This document shows, in pieces, positions 1 through 9,232 of a stretch of DNA of 64,000 nt. The notes under the pieces are model-generated. The model saw nothing but the letters and a program-made list of their open reading frames with translations. It had not been told where the DNA came from and did not search any database. The stretch is taken from assembly GCA_963838775.1 (NCBI GenBank), contig CAWISP010000032.1, positions 1 through 64,000 on the forward strand. The letters are read 5' to 3'. This stretch comes from Chersky-840 sp963838775. GTDB taxonomy: Bacteria > Actinomycetota > Acidimicrobiia > Acidimicrobiales > UBA8190. Within the stretch, counting starts at the first letter, position 1. Every line of letters begins with the position of its first letter. The position numbers and the translations under genes are program-made.

Positions 1-1464
1 GAGCAGGGCGTTGGTCAGGTCCTGCGCCGACGAGATGGTCGTACCGTTGAGCGACACGATCGTGTCGCCGATCCCGATCCCGGCATTGTCGGCCGCGCTC
101 CCGGACTCGACACCTGCCACGTAGGCGCCGGCCACGTTGGAGCCACCACCCGACCCGCCGAAGAACCCGGTGCCCGACTGCGACGAGTCGGTCACCTCGA
201 CTCCGAGCAACGCACGGGGACCGATCTGGACCGTCGAGCTCGCTTGGCCGCTCTTGATCTGGTTGGCGAGGGCGAGGGCCTGGTTGATGCCAATGGCGTA
301 CCCCTGATTGGCGGTGGTCCCGTTGGTCGCCGCAGCCGCGGTGTTCATGCCGATGACCTTGCCGGACGTGGTGACCAGGGCGCCGCCCGAGTCTCCGGGC
401 TGGATGTTGGCATTGGTTTCGATCAGCCCGTTGAGCGTTTCGGACAACGTGCCGCTGTCACCAGCGGTGATCGTCTGGTTCAGGGCGGTGATAGTCCCGC
501 CCACCGCGCTCGGCGTCCCACCCGTGCCTCCGGCGTTACCGATTGCCACCACGGGCTGGCCGACGCTGAGATTGGCGGAGTTCCCCGTGGCCACGGTCTT
601 CAGGCCTGACGCATTCTGAAGCTTGAGCAGAGCCACGTCGTCGGTGACGGAGTAGCCCAGCACCGTGGCCGAGTAGGTCCGGCTGCTCCCGAAGACCTGG
701 ACATTGATGGTCGAGGCGTTCTCGATCACATGGTTGTTGGTGAGCACCAGGCCCGATGAGGTGAGGACCATGCCTGTCCCTGCCGCCGCGCCACCTTGGG
801 CCAGCGTGGTGTCAATGTCCACGAGCCCGGGGTCGACCTTGGCGGCGATCGCCGAAGTGTTGACGCCGGCGGGGGTGTTGTTCGATCCCGACCCCGATCC
901 CGATCCGAGGCCCGACCCCGATCCGAGGCCCGAGGAGCCCTCGTTGGGGAAGGTGCCGAACGCCGATGAGTTGTTGTTCGCCGAGGGGCCGTCCACGGCA
1001 TGCTCGACCGCAGCTCCGACCACACCGGAGATGGCGATGACGGCGGCGACCGCGACGGCGGCCACGCCCCAGCTCCCCAGGGGCTTGCGATTCGGTGCCG
1101 GTGCGTACGCGGGAGGGCCGTAGGGGTAGTGGCCTTGGTAGGCATAGGGCGGCGCAGCACCGGGAGGCACGGACCCGGGTACCCAGTAGCCACCCGGGAC
1201 ATCGGCCCCGCCCGGCCCCTGCACCCACGGCGGGGGCGGAGGCGGCGACGACGGCGGTACGGCGCCGCCGACGACGGGCTCGGTGGCGGGGACTTCGCTG
1301 GTGGGAGAGCCGAACACCGGGACTTCGCTGGTGGGGACTTCGGTGACCGGGGTGTGTCCAGTCGCCGGATCCCGCGACGGCGTTGCCGGCCCAGGCTCGT
1401 GCCCGAGCGGCGCGCTATCCCCGTACCCTGCCGGTTGCCCTTCTTGACCTGCGTCGTTGCTCAC
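1..1464 (-). CDS. HtrA/DegP-like membrane-anchored serine protease with PDZ domain (3' end outside window)
   Basis: A trypsin-fold protease of the HtrA family, expected to act outside the membrane on misfolded or signalling proteins. The 488 visible codons give a proline-rich cytoplasmic N-terminus (about residues 1-125, with repeated PTSEVP units), one membrane segment (about 131-152), a Gly/Ser linker made of SGLGSG repeats, the protease domain and the start of a PDZ domain. The triad is visible: His245 in NNHVI, Asp276 in DDVALLKL and Ser359 in GDSGGAL. The start is the GTG at 1464, with AGGAG four bases upstream. The gene runs off the left edge inside the PDZ domain (last residues QDLTNALL). 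A paralogue lies at 29716-31170. Confidence 0.9.
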   Translation of the reverse strand, partial: MSNDAGQEGQPAGYGDSAPLGHEPGPATPSRDPATGHTPVTEVPTSEVPVFGSPTSEVPATEPVVGGAVPPSSPPPPPPWVQGPGGADVPGGYWVPGSVPPGAAPPYAYQGHYPYGPPAYAPAPNRKPLGSWGVAAVAVAAVIAISGVVGAAVEHAVDGPSANNNSSAFGTFPNEGSSGLGSGSGLGSGSGSGSNNTPAGVNTSAIAAKVDPGLVDIDTTLAQGGAAAGTGMVLTSSGLVLTNNHVIENASTINVQVFGSSRTYSATVLGYSVTDDVALLKLQNASGLKTVATGNSANLSVGQPVVAIGNAGGTGGTPSAVGGTITALNQTITAGDSGTLSETLNGLIETNANIQPGDSGGALVTTSGKVIGMNTAAAATNGTTANQGYAIGINQALALANQIKSGQASSTVQIGPRALLGVEVTDSSQSGTGFFGGSGGGSNVAGAYVAGVESGSAADNAGIGIGDTIVSLNGTTISSAQDLTNALL

Positions 1465-1785
1465 TGTGCTCCTGTCTACCGATTCGACGACCTTTTCCAT
1501 CGACACCGAATGACGATGACTGATGCATCTTGGACTTCGAACCTGTACGGCAGCTTGGAGATTCCTTTCAATCAGCCGTGACTAAGAGACTAAGGCCCCC
1601 ACCTGGCCATTCGGGCCGTCCGGGGGAACGAACCGGATGTCCTGAGCAACGACCGTTCGATGTCGGGCCGACCTCAGCGGAACCGTCGTCGGAGGAGTGA
1701 CCCATAGGCTGGAAGTGGCACAGCGGATCTCTCGGAGCCACCCGATGACGGTGAGCCCGGATGATGCCAAGGGGGGACGAAAGCG
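1465..1785. other. Intergenic region between divergent genes
   Basis: This stretch separates the minus-strand protease from the plus-strand membrane protein. It must hold both promoters, but I see no convincing -35/-10 pair. The only clear signal is the run of six G about nine bases before the ATG at 1786, a usable ribosome-binding site. I see no gene or RNA here. Confidence 0.4.
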
Positions 1786-2337
1786 ATGCAATCACCGTCG
1801 TTCGTCGATGTCGCTGCCACGACCGCCGCCGTGGTGGCCGCCGTGGGCCTGCTCTACGCTCGGGCCTCAGTCCGAGCAGCACGGGAGGCGGCGGCGGCGG
1901 CGCGGCGCTCGGTCGAGATCGCCGAGCGTTCCCGCCAGGCCGTGGCACGGGCCCGTCTGCGCCTCCGGGTCGAGCGCGTGGGCGAACTGGTCCAGGAGAT
2001 CATGTGGACGTCGCACACGGCACGCGGCACCGACGGGCTCTCGCTGCGGTCCCAGGCGCAATGCCGGGTCCTCGATCAGGCGGTCATCGGGCTCAAGGAC
2101 CTCCTCCCGAAGTCAGCCCAAGTGGGCCAGGCGCGCTCTAGTGCTGAGCTCGCTGACCGGGCTGCAGTCGCCAGCCTGGAAATCGACGGGGTGCTCAAGA
2201 AACTCACCCGTCACCGGCCGCAGCGAACGTATCGGCCCCGGCACCAAGTGCCCTGGCATCGGCCTGCCGGGGCCCGATCGGGCGCGACGGCGAGCGCCCG
2301 CGGCTTCAGCAACGTCAGGCGTCGGCCCTCTCCCTGA
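1786..2337 (+). CDS. Small membrane-anchored hypothetical protein
   Basis: A 183-residue protein of unknown function. Residues about 8-24 form a single hydrophobic membrane segment near the N-terminus. They are followed by an alanine/arginine-rich helix (about 25-70) likely to form a coiled coil, then a polar helical region to about 140. The last 40 residues are basic and less protein-like, and the 3' end overlaps the end of the convergent transglutaminase gene by 23 bases, so the true C-terminus is uncertain. The ATG is preceded by GGGGGG. The layout resembles actinobacterial proteins that tether a cytoplasmic helical domain to the membrane. No catalytic motif is visible. Confidence 0.6.
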   Translation: MQSPSFVDVAATTAAVVAAVGLLYARASVRAAREAAAAARRSVEIAERSRQAVARARLRLRVERVGELVQEIMWTSHTARGTDGLSLRSQAQCRVLDQAVIGLKDLLPKSAQVGQARSSAELADRAAVASLEIDGVLKKLTRHRPQRTYRPRHQVPWHRPAGARSGATASARGFSNVRRRPSP

Positions 2338-4294
2338 CGACACGGGTGACGTCCACCGCCACGTCGAGGTGGTGTGACCCTCCCCCTCCCTCCACCGATC
2401 CCCGCAGGGGCGACACGTCCCAGTAGTCACGTCCCCAGGCCGTGGTGATGTAGAACTCCGCCACGACTTGGTCGTTGGTCGGGTCCACGTCCACCCAACC
2501 CCAGCCGGGCAGGTACACCGACGCCCAGGCGTGCGAGGCGTCGGCGCCGACCAGACGCTCTTGACCCGGCGACGGAAACGTCTCGATGTAGCCGCTCACG
2601 TACCGCGCCGCCAGCCCGAGCGACCGGATGCACCCGATCATGAGGTGGGCGAAGTCCTGGCAGACGCCGCGCCTTTGCTCGAACACCTCCAGCAGGGGGG
2701 TGGAGATCGAGGTGAAACCGGGCTCGTACTGGAACTCCCGGTAGATGTGAGCCGTGAGGTCCATCACGGATTCCACCAGCGGACGGCCAGGCTCGAACGA
2801 TTCTCGGGCGTAGTCGGCCAAGGCGTTCGACGTCGGAACGAGGCGCGACGGGGCCCGACACCGCCGGGCTTCGCGCGCCGAGGTCTGGCGGTCGATCTCG
2901 AGCAGCGTGCGCACCGACTCCCAGGGGGGTCCCGCCGGTGGGGGAGGTGGTGGCGAGACCTGCACCTCGCTGGTGGCGGTCACCGACATCCGGTCGAACC
3001 CGCCCTGCACCACGAACGTCGCCACGTTGTTGCCGAACGGGTCGACGGATTCGAAGCGGGTGCTCGGAGCGGGGTCGATGTGCAGGGTGTGCTCGAGGCA
3101 CACCTGGTGGTCTGTTTGGCGGGGGCGGAGGTGGGCCTCGTTGTAGGACTGTTCGACGAGAGCCGCGTACTCGTAGGTGGTCGTGTGGGTGACGCGGTAG
3201 AACCCTTCCTCGGCCACGCGTGCGATCTTGCCCGTCGGCGTCCGGAGTCGGGGGGATGCGACGGGGTGCCGGGGCGGCGATCCGGGTCGGACCTCCCATG
3301 CCCCGACGCCGCTCGTGGCCGGCGACAGCGGGGCCTCATGCAAGAAGAACGAGGCTTCGATGTGGTCGTTCAGGTGGCCGATGGTAGGGCCCAACTCGGC
3401 TAGGAACGCCCGCAGGCTCGCCGGAGTCGGGTTGGCGACAGGCGCATCGGCCACCAAGACGGCGGTATCGGTGCACGCCGAGAGGATCGCCTCGTTGTGG
3501 GGGAGGGCCTTCACGAGTTCGCGCAATTCGCTCAGACAGGCGGACACAGCCCGCGGGAACGCCTCGTCCTGGAGCAAGAACCGAAGGGTCGACGTCGTGT
3601 CGGGCCGTGCCGGCATGGCACGGCGGAACGGCTGGTACGAGGCGAGGGATCGCAGCAGGGCCATCTGGTGGACTTCGTTGTAGACCTCGCGCCCGAGATT
3701 CGGCACGGCGCTGTCGACCCGCACCGCCAGGACTCGGCACGTGATCTCGGCCCGCTCGAGCTGCTGGCCCATTTGGAAGAAGGCGAGCGCCTCGTCACGA
3801 CGCATCGTGCCCTGCATCACCCCGTTCATGTGCTGGATCTCGTCGATCACCCGTTGCAACCAGCGCACCCGCGTGTCGCGGGCGCCGATGGTGGTGGAGG
3901 CGGGACTCAGGGAGATCCACAGTTCGTTGCACAGCTCCCACACCTCTCTGGGCACGACCGGACGGGCGAGGCGCAGGTTGTCTCGGGCACCCGCGATCGA
4001 GGCCAGGACGGAGGAGGGATTGTCGCGGTCGGTCAGCACGTAGGCGACGACGCGCGCCTCCACCGACCGCTTGAAGGCGGCCGCCGAGGTCCCCGAGCCC
4101 TGCTGGCTGTTGCGCTCCTGGTAGCCGGCCATGGTGCCGGCGATCTCGATCAGCGGCGCCCAGCCCACGTCCTCGCCCACAGGCAGGTCGATGTGCGTCT
4201 CGCCGTGCACCTGCACGATGCGGGCCGTGTCCTCGGCACGCTCCAGATAACGACCGGCCCAGTAGACCGCCTCAGCCATGCGTGCCAACAACAT
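2315..4294 (-). CDS. Alpha-E domain / transglutaminase-like fusion protein
   Basis: A single 659-residue polypeptide joins two proteins that are usually separate. Residues about 1-320 are the helical alpha-E domain (DUF403 type, beginning MLLARMAEAVYW). Residues about 350-640 are a transglutaminase-like cysteine peptidase fold with its N-terminal beta domain. The catalytic cysteine is in RRGVCQDFAHL, the histidine in ASHAWASVYLPG and the aspartate in WVDVDPTND. The start is the ATG at 4294, with GGAGAGGAG seven bases upstream. It lies 47 bases downstream of the ATP-grasp gene. In known families ATP-grasp, alpha-E and transglutaminase genes co-occur and are thought to make or trim an unidentified peptide-like product. 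The substrate is unknown. No stop or frameshift separates the domains. Confidence 0.88.
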   Translation of the reverse strand: MLLARMAEAVYWAGRYLERAEDTARIVQVHGETHIDLPVGEDVGWAPLIEIAGTMAGYQERNSQQGSGTSAAAFKRSVEARVVAYVLTDRDNPSSVLASIAGARDNLRLARPVVPREVWELCNELWISLSPASTTIGARDTRVRWLQRVIDEIQHMNGVMQGTMRRDEALAFFQMGQQLERAEITCRVLAVRVDSAVPNLGREVYNEVHQMALLRSLASYQPFRRAMPARPDTTSTLRFLLQDEAFPRAVSACLSELRELVKALPHNEAILSACTDTAVLVADAPVANPTPASLRAFLAELGPTIGHLNDHIEASFFLHEAPLSPATSGVGAWEVRPGSPPRHPVASPRLRTPTGKIARVAEEGFYRVTHTTTYEYAALVEQSYNEAHLRPRQTDHQVCLEHTLHIDPAPSTRFESVDPFGNNVATFVVQGGFDRMSVTATSEVQVSPPPPPPAGPPWESVRTLLEIDRQTSAREARRCRAPSRLVPTSNALADYARESFEPGRPLVESVMDLTAHIYREFQYEPGFTSISTPLLEVFEQRRGVCQDFAHLMIGCIRSLGLAARYVSGYIETFPSPGQERLVGADASHAWASVYLPGWGWVDVDPTNDQVVAEFYITTAWGRDYWDVSPLRGSVEGGGGSHHLDVAVDVTRVVRERADA

Positions 4295-4341
4295 CACTCG
4301 CTCCTCTCCGAGGGGTGGGGAAGGCCGTTCCGGTGTCGGTC

Positions 4342-5910
4342 CTATTGGGCCAACTTCCATCCGTCGATGCGAAGGGCGCGTTCTGATCGGTACATGGCAA
4401 TGTCCGACTCCCCGAGGGCTGGTGGGGCCGGTGTGTCGAGCTCTACCGTCGCCTCCGTGTCGTCGAGATCCGCCAACGTGGCGTCGACGATCCAGGTGTC
4501 CTTGCTGCCACCGCCCTGTGACGAGTTCACGATGAGCGACCCCGCGTTCCGCGCCACCCGAGTCAGCCCGCCCGACGTCACGTAGGCACCGGTGGGACCG
4601 AGGAGGGCGAAGGGCCTGAGGTCCACGTGACGGGGCACCACCTCCCCGTCGCACAAGGTCGGCATGGTGGACAACGACAGCACCGGTTGTGCCACCCAGT
4701 TGGGCGGGAACTGTTCGATGCGCTGCGCCACGAGGGCGAGGGCCTCGGCGCCCGCCGTCGGTCCGATCACCACGCCGTAGCCACCCGATTCGTTGGCGGG
4801 CTTCACGACAAGGGCGTCGAGATTCCCGAGCACGAACTGGCAGTCCTCGGGGTCACCGCACCTCCACGTGGGCACGTTGGGCAGGATGGGGTCCTCGCCG
4901 AGGAAGTACCGGATGATCTCGGGCACGAAGGCGTATACGGCCTTGTCATCAGCGATCCCGGCGCCCGGCGCGCTCACGATCGCGACGTTTCCTGCCCGCC
5001 AGGCGCGCATGAGGCCCGGTACCCCGACGAAGGAGTCTCGCCGGAACACCTCGGGATCCAAGAAGAGCTCGTCGACACGCCGGTAGATCACGTCGACGCG
5101 TTCGAGGCCGCCCACCGTGCGCATGTACACGGTGTCGTCGTCGAGAACGACCAGGTCCCGTCCTTCGACCAGTTCGATCCCGAGCTGCTGGGCCAGAAAG
5201 GCGTGCTCGAAGTACGCGGAGTTGTGGATACCGGGTGTCAGGACGACCATCGTGGGCTCGTCAAGCACGGGTGAGACAGACGACAGGAGCCCGCTCAGGC
5301 GGGTGACGTAGGGATCGACCGGCTCGATGCTGTAGGACCGGAACAGCTCGGGGAAGACGCGCTTGGCGACCATCCTGTTCTCGAGCAGGTACGACACACC
5401 TGACGGGATCCTCAGATTGTCCTCGAGGACATAGAACGTTCCGTCCTCGCCCCGGACCAGGTCGCTCCCGCAGATGTGCGCCCAGATCCCGCCGAGTGGG
5501 TCGACACCCATGCACTCGGGTCGGAAGTTCGGCGACCCCGTGATGAGGTCGAAGGGCACGATGCCCGATTGCACCGAGCGCTGGTCGTGGTACACGTCGT
5601 CGATGAAGAGATTGAGGGCCCGAAGGCGTTGGACGAGCCCCTCGCCCACCCGGGCCCACTCCGAAGCGGCCAGGATCCGGGGGATCACGTCGAAGGGCCA
5701 CGGACGATCGAGCACGGCTTCGCCGTCATAGATCTGGAACGTCACGCCGATGCTGTGGATCTCCCGGTCGGCAGCATGTTGGCGCTCGATGAGGGCATCG
5801 AGGCCCAACGTCGTGAGGTGGCGCCACAGCCCCCTGGCCGTGGGGCGTGGCGGACCCCCGGGCTCGACGAGCTCGTCATAGCCCGGCCCCGGCTGGTAAG
5901 AGGACAACAT
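4342..5910 (-). CDS. Circularly permuted ATP-grasp peptide-ligase-like protein
   Basis: A 522-residue member of the circularly permuted ATP-grasp family (DUF404/DUF407 type), predicted to form amide bonds with ATP. Family hallmarks include NFRPECMGVDPLGGIWAHICG near residue 130, the ATP-grasp segment LEDNLRIPSGVSYLLENR near 165-185, and LVVKPANESGGYGVVIGP near 370, where Lys and the Gly-rich loop contact nucleotide. It is the first gene of a two-gene minus-strand unit with the alpha-E/transglutaminase fusion, which supports a shared pathway. The substrate is unknown. The 133 bases upstream contain no other gene and presumably hold the promoter. Confidence 0.9.
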   Translation of the reverse strand: MLSSYQPGPGYDELVEPGGPPRPTARGLWRHLTTLGLDALIERQHAADREIHSIGVTFQIYDGEAVLDRPWPFDVIPRILAASEWARVGEGLVQRLRALNLFIDDVYHDQRSVQSGIVPFDLITGSPNFRPECMGVDPLGGIWAHICGSDLVRGEDGTFYVLEDNLRIPSGVSYLLENRMVAKRVFPELFRSYSIEPVDPYVTRLSGLLSSVSPVLDEPTMVVLTPGIHNSAYFEHAFLAQQLGIELVEGRDLVVLDDDTVYMRTVGGLERVDVIYRRVDELFLDPEVFRRDSFVGVPGLMRAWRAGNVAIVSAPGAGIADDKAVYAFVPEIIRYFLGEDPILPNVPTWRCGDPEDCQFVLGNLDALVVKPANESGGYGVVIGPTAGAEALALVAQRIEQFPPNWVAQPVLSLSTMPTLCDGEVVPRHVDLRPFALLGPTGAYVTSGGLTRVARNAGSLIVNSSQGGGSKDTWIVDATLADLDDTEATVELDTPAPPALGESDIAMYRSERALRIDGWKLAQ

Positions 5911-6043
5911 CGAGACCTTCCGACCTTCTCGGCGCTTACGCCTCTGCGGACGGGACGTATGGAGCGTACGAGGCGGTGGTGAACGGGAGAGGTCCCCACG
6001 ATGACGTCTGTGTTAATGGGTCGGGGTAATACGGCGTCAAGGG

Positions 6044-6574
6044 TCAACACGACCGCTCCACGACGAGCGCCTTCACCAGGGCTCCCCATTCGTAGGCGAT
6101 GTCGTAGGGGAGATGTGAGACGGGGTCGCTCACCGGCACCATGTGCAGATGCGCGGCCGTACACCGTTTGAACAACAGCCGAGCCCGCGTGGACTGGCTC
6201 CTCTCCGAGACGATGATGAGCTGGTCCCAGTGTCGCTCCCGGGCGAGGCGGGAGACGTACTCGGCCTCGCCCCTGGTATCGAGGGGATTGGCCCGAAAAC
6301 AGATCACGTGCACCGCGGCGGCATGGCGGGGGCACGCCACAGCGGGCGTGCCCCCGAGCGAGATCACCGCCACGGGCGCGAAGCCGGCGCCCACCAACTC
6401 GAGAGCCTCATGCGCTCTGCGCTGTCCGGGGTCTCCCCCGAGGGCGACAACGGCGTCGACCCGGGTGGGAGGGTCGGTCGGCGACCAGACGAACAGCCGG
6501 GCCGTCGCCGCCAAGAACAACGCGACCAGGACGAGCGCGACCACGAGGATCCGACCCCGCACGGTCGAGGGCAT
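6044..6574 (-). CDS. YdcF/SanA-like (DUF218) membrane-anchored protein
   Basis: A 176-residue protein with an N-terminal membrane segment (about residues 8-27, ILVVALVLVALFLAATARLF) followed by a DUF218 fold. Motifs are VDAVVALGGDPGQR, the acidic/polar GEAEYVSRLAR helix and LIIVSERSQSTRARLLFKR, the typical late strand-helix of the family. Relatives include YdcF, SanA and ElyC, linked to envelope or peptidoglycan precursor functions; the reaction is not established. The ATG lies six bases after the alcohol dehydrogenase stop, with AAGG before it, so the two genes are probably cotranscribed. Confidence 0.75.
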   Translation of the reverse strand: MPSTVRGRILVVALVLVALFLAATARLFVWSPTDPPTRVDAVVALGGDPGQRRAHEALELVGAGFAPVAVISLGGTPAVACPRHAAAVHVICFRANPLDTRGEAEYVSRLARERHWDQLIIVSERSQSTRARLLFKRCTAAHLHMVPVSDPVSHLPYDIAYEWGALVKALVVERSC

Positions 6575-6580
6575 GTGACC

Positions 6581-7594
6581 TTAGGGCCGGACGATGACCT
6601 TGCCGGCGTCAGGATCCCGCTCGAGCCGGGCGAAGCGCTCCGGAAGCTGCTCGAGGCTGACGGTCTCGGTGACCATCGGCACGACGTCGAGCCGGCGGTC
6701 GTCGAGCGCGTCGAGCGTGTCGGTGAAGTCTTCTCGTCCGTAATAGATCGAGAAGCGGATGTCGAGCTCTTTGGACAGGCCCCAGAACGGGAAGATGGGG
6801 TCGTTCTGCAGGCAGATGCCGACGACGACTACACGACCGTCCACCGCGGTCATCTGCATGGCCTGGTCGATCAGCCCCGGCCGGCCACTGCACTCGATGA
6901 CCACGGACGGGCCGCCTCCGGTCGCCTCGAAGACCGCGGCCGACACCGGCCCCTCGACAGGGTCGAACGTCGCTGTGGCCCCCAGCTTCGCCGCCAGGTC
7001 CCGGCGCAGGGCCGACGGTTCGCTCACCACGACGACCTCGACACCCATCGCCACCGACCACGCCACCGCGGCCAGTCCGATGGGCCCGGCCCCGAGCACC
7101 GCCACACGATCCGACGTCGTCACCGCCCCCCGTCGAAAAGCACGCCGCATGATGGCCAACGGCTCCACCAGGGGTTGTTCGTCGGCGAGGACGGAGGCCG
7201 GGAGCTCGAAGAGCTCGTCGGCGCGCACGGTCACGAACTCAGCGAAACCACCAGCCCGCTCCAAACCGATGAGCTGGAATTGGGTGCAGTGGTCGGCTCG
7301 GCCACGCCGACAGAACGCGCACCGACCGCAACCCGAGAAGGGCCGCGCCACCACGGCTTTGCCTTCCCGCCAACGGGCGCCGTCAACCCCTTCCCCCACG
7401 CTCGCCACCGCCCCGGCGATCTCGTGGCCGAGGACCGCGCCGGTCGCCGCCAGTTGGCTGGCGATGTGGAGGTCGCTGCCGCAGATGCCACAGCCCGTCA
7501 CCCGCAGCAGCGCCTCGCCGGCGCTCGGTGCCGGAGTGGGCACGTCGGCGAGCTCGAGCCGAGGGCGATCCTCGGCCAGGACGGCGGCTCGCAC
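6581..7594 (-). CDS. Zinc-dependent medium-chain alcohol dehydrogenase
   Basis: A 337-residue NAD(P)-dependent zinc dehydrogenase of the medium-chain family. The catalytic zinc site is in GCGICGSDLH (Cys about 37, His about 42) and GHEIAG. The structural zinc cysteines are in SGCGRCAFCRRGRADHC, and the Rossmann motif is LGAGPIGLAAV near residue 168. The substrate cannot be read from sequence; the butanediol/sorbitol/threonine dehydrogenase branch is the closest resemblance. The GTG start at 7594 lies three bases after the stop of the upstream cupin gene, so they form one transcription unit. EPSA after the cofactor strand, rather than a classic Asp, leaves NAD versus NADP open. Confidence 0.88.
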   Translation of the reverse strand: MRAAVLAEDRPRLELADVPTPAPSAGEALLRVTGCGICGSDLHIASQLAATGAVLGHEIAGAVASVGEGVDGARWREGKAVVARPFSGCGRCAFCRRGRADHCTQFQLIGLERAGGFAEFVTVRADELFELPASVLADEQPLVEPLAIMRRAFRRGAVTTSDRVAVLGAGPIGLAAVAWSVAMGVEVVVVSEPSALRRDLAAKLGATATFDPVEGPVSAAVFEATGGGPSVVIECSGRPGLIDQAMQMTAVDGRVVVVGICLQNDPIFPFWGLSKELDIRFSIYYGREDFTDTLDALDDRRLDVVPMVTETVSLEQLPERFARLERDPDAGKVIVRP

Positions 7595-7597
7595 CGG

Positions 7598-8078
7598 TCA
7601 GCTCCCGATGACCACGACGGGAGGGTTGCTCATGTTGTGCTGCTCCGCGCATGCGGCCAGGTAGAACGGCAGGATTGCGTGCGCGTCGATCACGAGCTCG
7701 ACGTTGCCGTCGGCGCCCAGGTTCAAGTTGGCGCCGTGGATTGCGAACCACACGTCGGTGACATCCGTCGTTGCTGGCGGGAACGTGCAGGGTGTGGATC
7801 GACCCGGCCGGCTCGTAGAGATAGGAGCCGGCCGTGTTCACGACGTCGGGGTACTCCTGGTAGTACCACGAGCCCTTCTGGGTGAAGGCGAGAACGTGTC
7901 CGGTGTGCTTGTGGGTCTGGATCGTGGTGTCAGGGGGGAAATGGTTCCGGACGATCCATACGCCGTTGGCCAGATCCACCTGCAGCAGCTGCAACGTGGC
8001 GCCGTCCCCGATGTCGACGAAGGGCAGCTCTTTTTCTCCCCGGTGGATCGCAGTGGGCGGAAGATCGGTCATCGTCAT
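7598..8078 (-). pseudogene. Cupin-domain protein related to dihydroxyacetophenone dioxygenase, frameshifted
   Basis: Two adjoining reading frames together encode one cupin protein of about 160 residues. Frame one starts at the ATG at 8078 (GAGGGG upstream) and gives MTMTDLPPTA, then QTHKHTGHVLAFTQKGSW with metal-binding histidines, and SIHTLHVPASND. After about position 7770 the coding moves to another frame giving VTDVWFAIHGANLNLG and NVELVIDAHAILPFYL, ending at 7598. One extra base around 7767-7773 explains the break. It is either a sequencing error or an inactivated gene. It heads the unit with the alcohol dehydrogenase. Similar cupins are annotated as 2,4'-dihydroxyacetophenone dioxygenase family; the function here is unproven. 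Confidence 0.72.
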
Positions 8079-8464
8079 GGCGCACCCCTCGTTCGTTTCT
8101 CGTCGCAAGGACTCGAGGCCATTGAACCGCGCCCGCACCAGGGCGTCCACCTCTCGTCCCGGTCTGGTCCACCGCCGCCGGCTCAGCGACAGCGGGGGAG
8201 GGCGCCCGGTCCCTGCCACCCGAGGTTCTGGGACCCGGGCCCGAGGCCGTCACGAGCGGGCCGCCTCGCGCCCTCGACCTGGCCGTCACCCCCTCCGGGG
8301 AGCCGGCAAGGCTGTGACCAGGACTGGAGCTGGTTCATTCGTTATTATTGACGATGCGAATCCCGGTGGCAGCTACATAGTGTCGAGGGGCGAGCCGAAC
8401 ACACGCTGAGCGCCGTGTGGTGATCGGTACGCACGTGCGCGGACGCGAGGGACCTGGGGGGGAC
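8079..8464. other. Divergent promoter region between cupin and cysH
   Basis: A gap of about 390 bases between divergent genes. Most is GC-rich. A short AT-rich patch at 8336-8360 (CATTCGTTATTATTGACGAT) is the best place for promoter elements, but I cannot assign a -35/-10 pair with confidence. No SAM or cobalamin riboswitch fold is recognisable before cysH. I see no additional gene. Confidence 0.4.
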
Positions 8465-9166
8465 GTGGGCTCACCGGCGAGACGGATCAACACGAAGCTG
8501 TCCATGGTGGGCGACAGCGCTGCCGCTGAGTACGAGCGGCTCGCCGCCCAGTTCGAAGGGGCCGAGGCCGAAGAGGTCGTGACCTGGGCCGTGGAGCGCT
8601 TCGGCCGTCGGCTTTCGCTGGTGTGCTCGTTCCAGAACTGCGTCCTGATCGACCTGGTCACCCGCGTCGACCCCAAGGTGGAGGTCATCTTTCTCGACAC
8701 GGGCGCCCATTTCCCCGAGACCATGACCTACGTGGAACGGGTGGAAACCCAGTATCAGCTCAAGCTGAGAGTCGTCACCCCCGGGGCCGATGCCGATGTG
8801 TGGCCGTGCGGTTCGCAGCGCTGCTGTGAACTGCGCAAGACCGCACCCCTCCAACGCGCCCTCGAGGGGCAGGAGGCCTGGATGACAGGCCTCAAGCGCG
8901 TCGACAGCGCCGAACGAGCCGCCACACCCATCATCGACTGGGATGAGACCAGGGGTCTGGTGAAGATCAATCCCATCGCCACCTGGACCCACGACGACGT
9001 CTCGCACTACGAAGCCGACCGCAAGCTCCCGATCCACCCGCTGTTCCGCAAGGGATACCTCTCCATCGGTTGCAGCCCTACGACGCGCCCGGTGTCGAGT
9101 CTCGAGGACCGGCGGGCAGGACGCTGGCCCGGAACGGACAAGACCGAATGCGGGCTTCATCAGTAG
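8465..9166 (+). CDS. cysH: APS/PAPS reductase lacking one expected iron-sulfur ligand
   Basis: A thioredoxin- or glutaredoxin-dependent (phospho)adenylylsulfate reductase making sulfite in assimilatory sulfate reduction. The fold and motifs are clear: LSLVCSFQNCVLID, VIFLDTGAHFPETM, WMTGLKRVDSAERA and the C-terminal catalytic ECGLH (Cys229). The 4Fe-4S APS reductases carry CC plus CxxC. Here Cys120-Cys121 (RCCELR) and Cys203 are present, but the final CxxC cysteine is Thr206 (GCSPTTRPV). The start is uncertain: the GTG at 8465 follows a run of G, but the GTG at 8417 and ATG at 8504 are also in frame. No other sulfate genes are nearby. Confidence 0.88.
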   Translation: MGSPARRINTKLSMVGDSAAAEYERLAAQFEGAEAEEVVTWAVERFGRRLSLVCSFQNCVLIDLVTRVDPKVEVIFLDTGAHFPETMTYVERVETQYQLKLRVVTPGADADVWPCGSQRCCELRKTAPLQRALEGQEAWMTGLKRVDSAERAATPIIDWDETRGLVKINPIATWTHDDVSHYEADRKLPIHPLFRKGYLSIGCSPTTRPVSSLEDRRAGRWPGTDKTECGLHQ

Positions 9167-9232
9167 GCGGTCCATCGACCCTGCCGGCCCGCCCGGGGGC
9201 AAAGCGCCGCTGATGCCGCTTCGTGGCATGCT

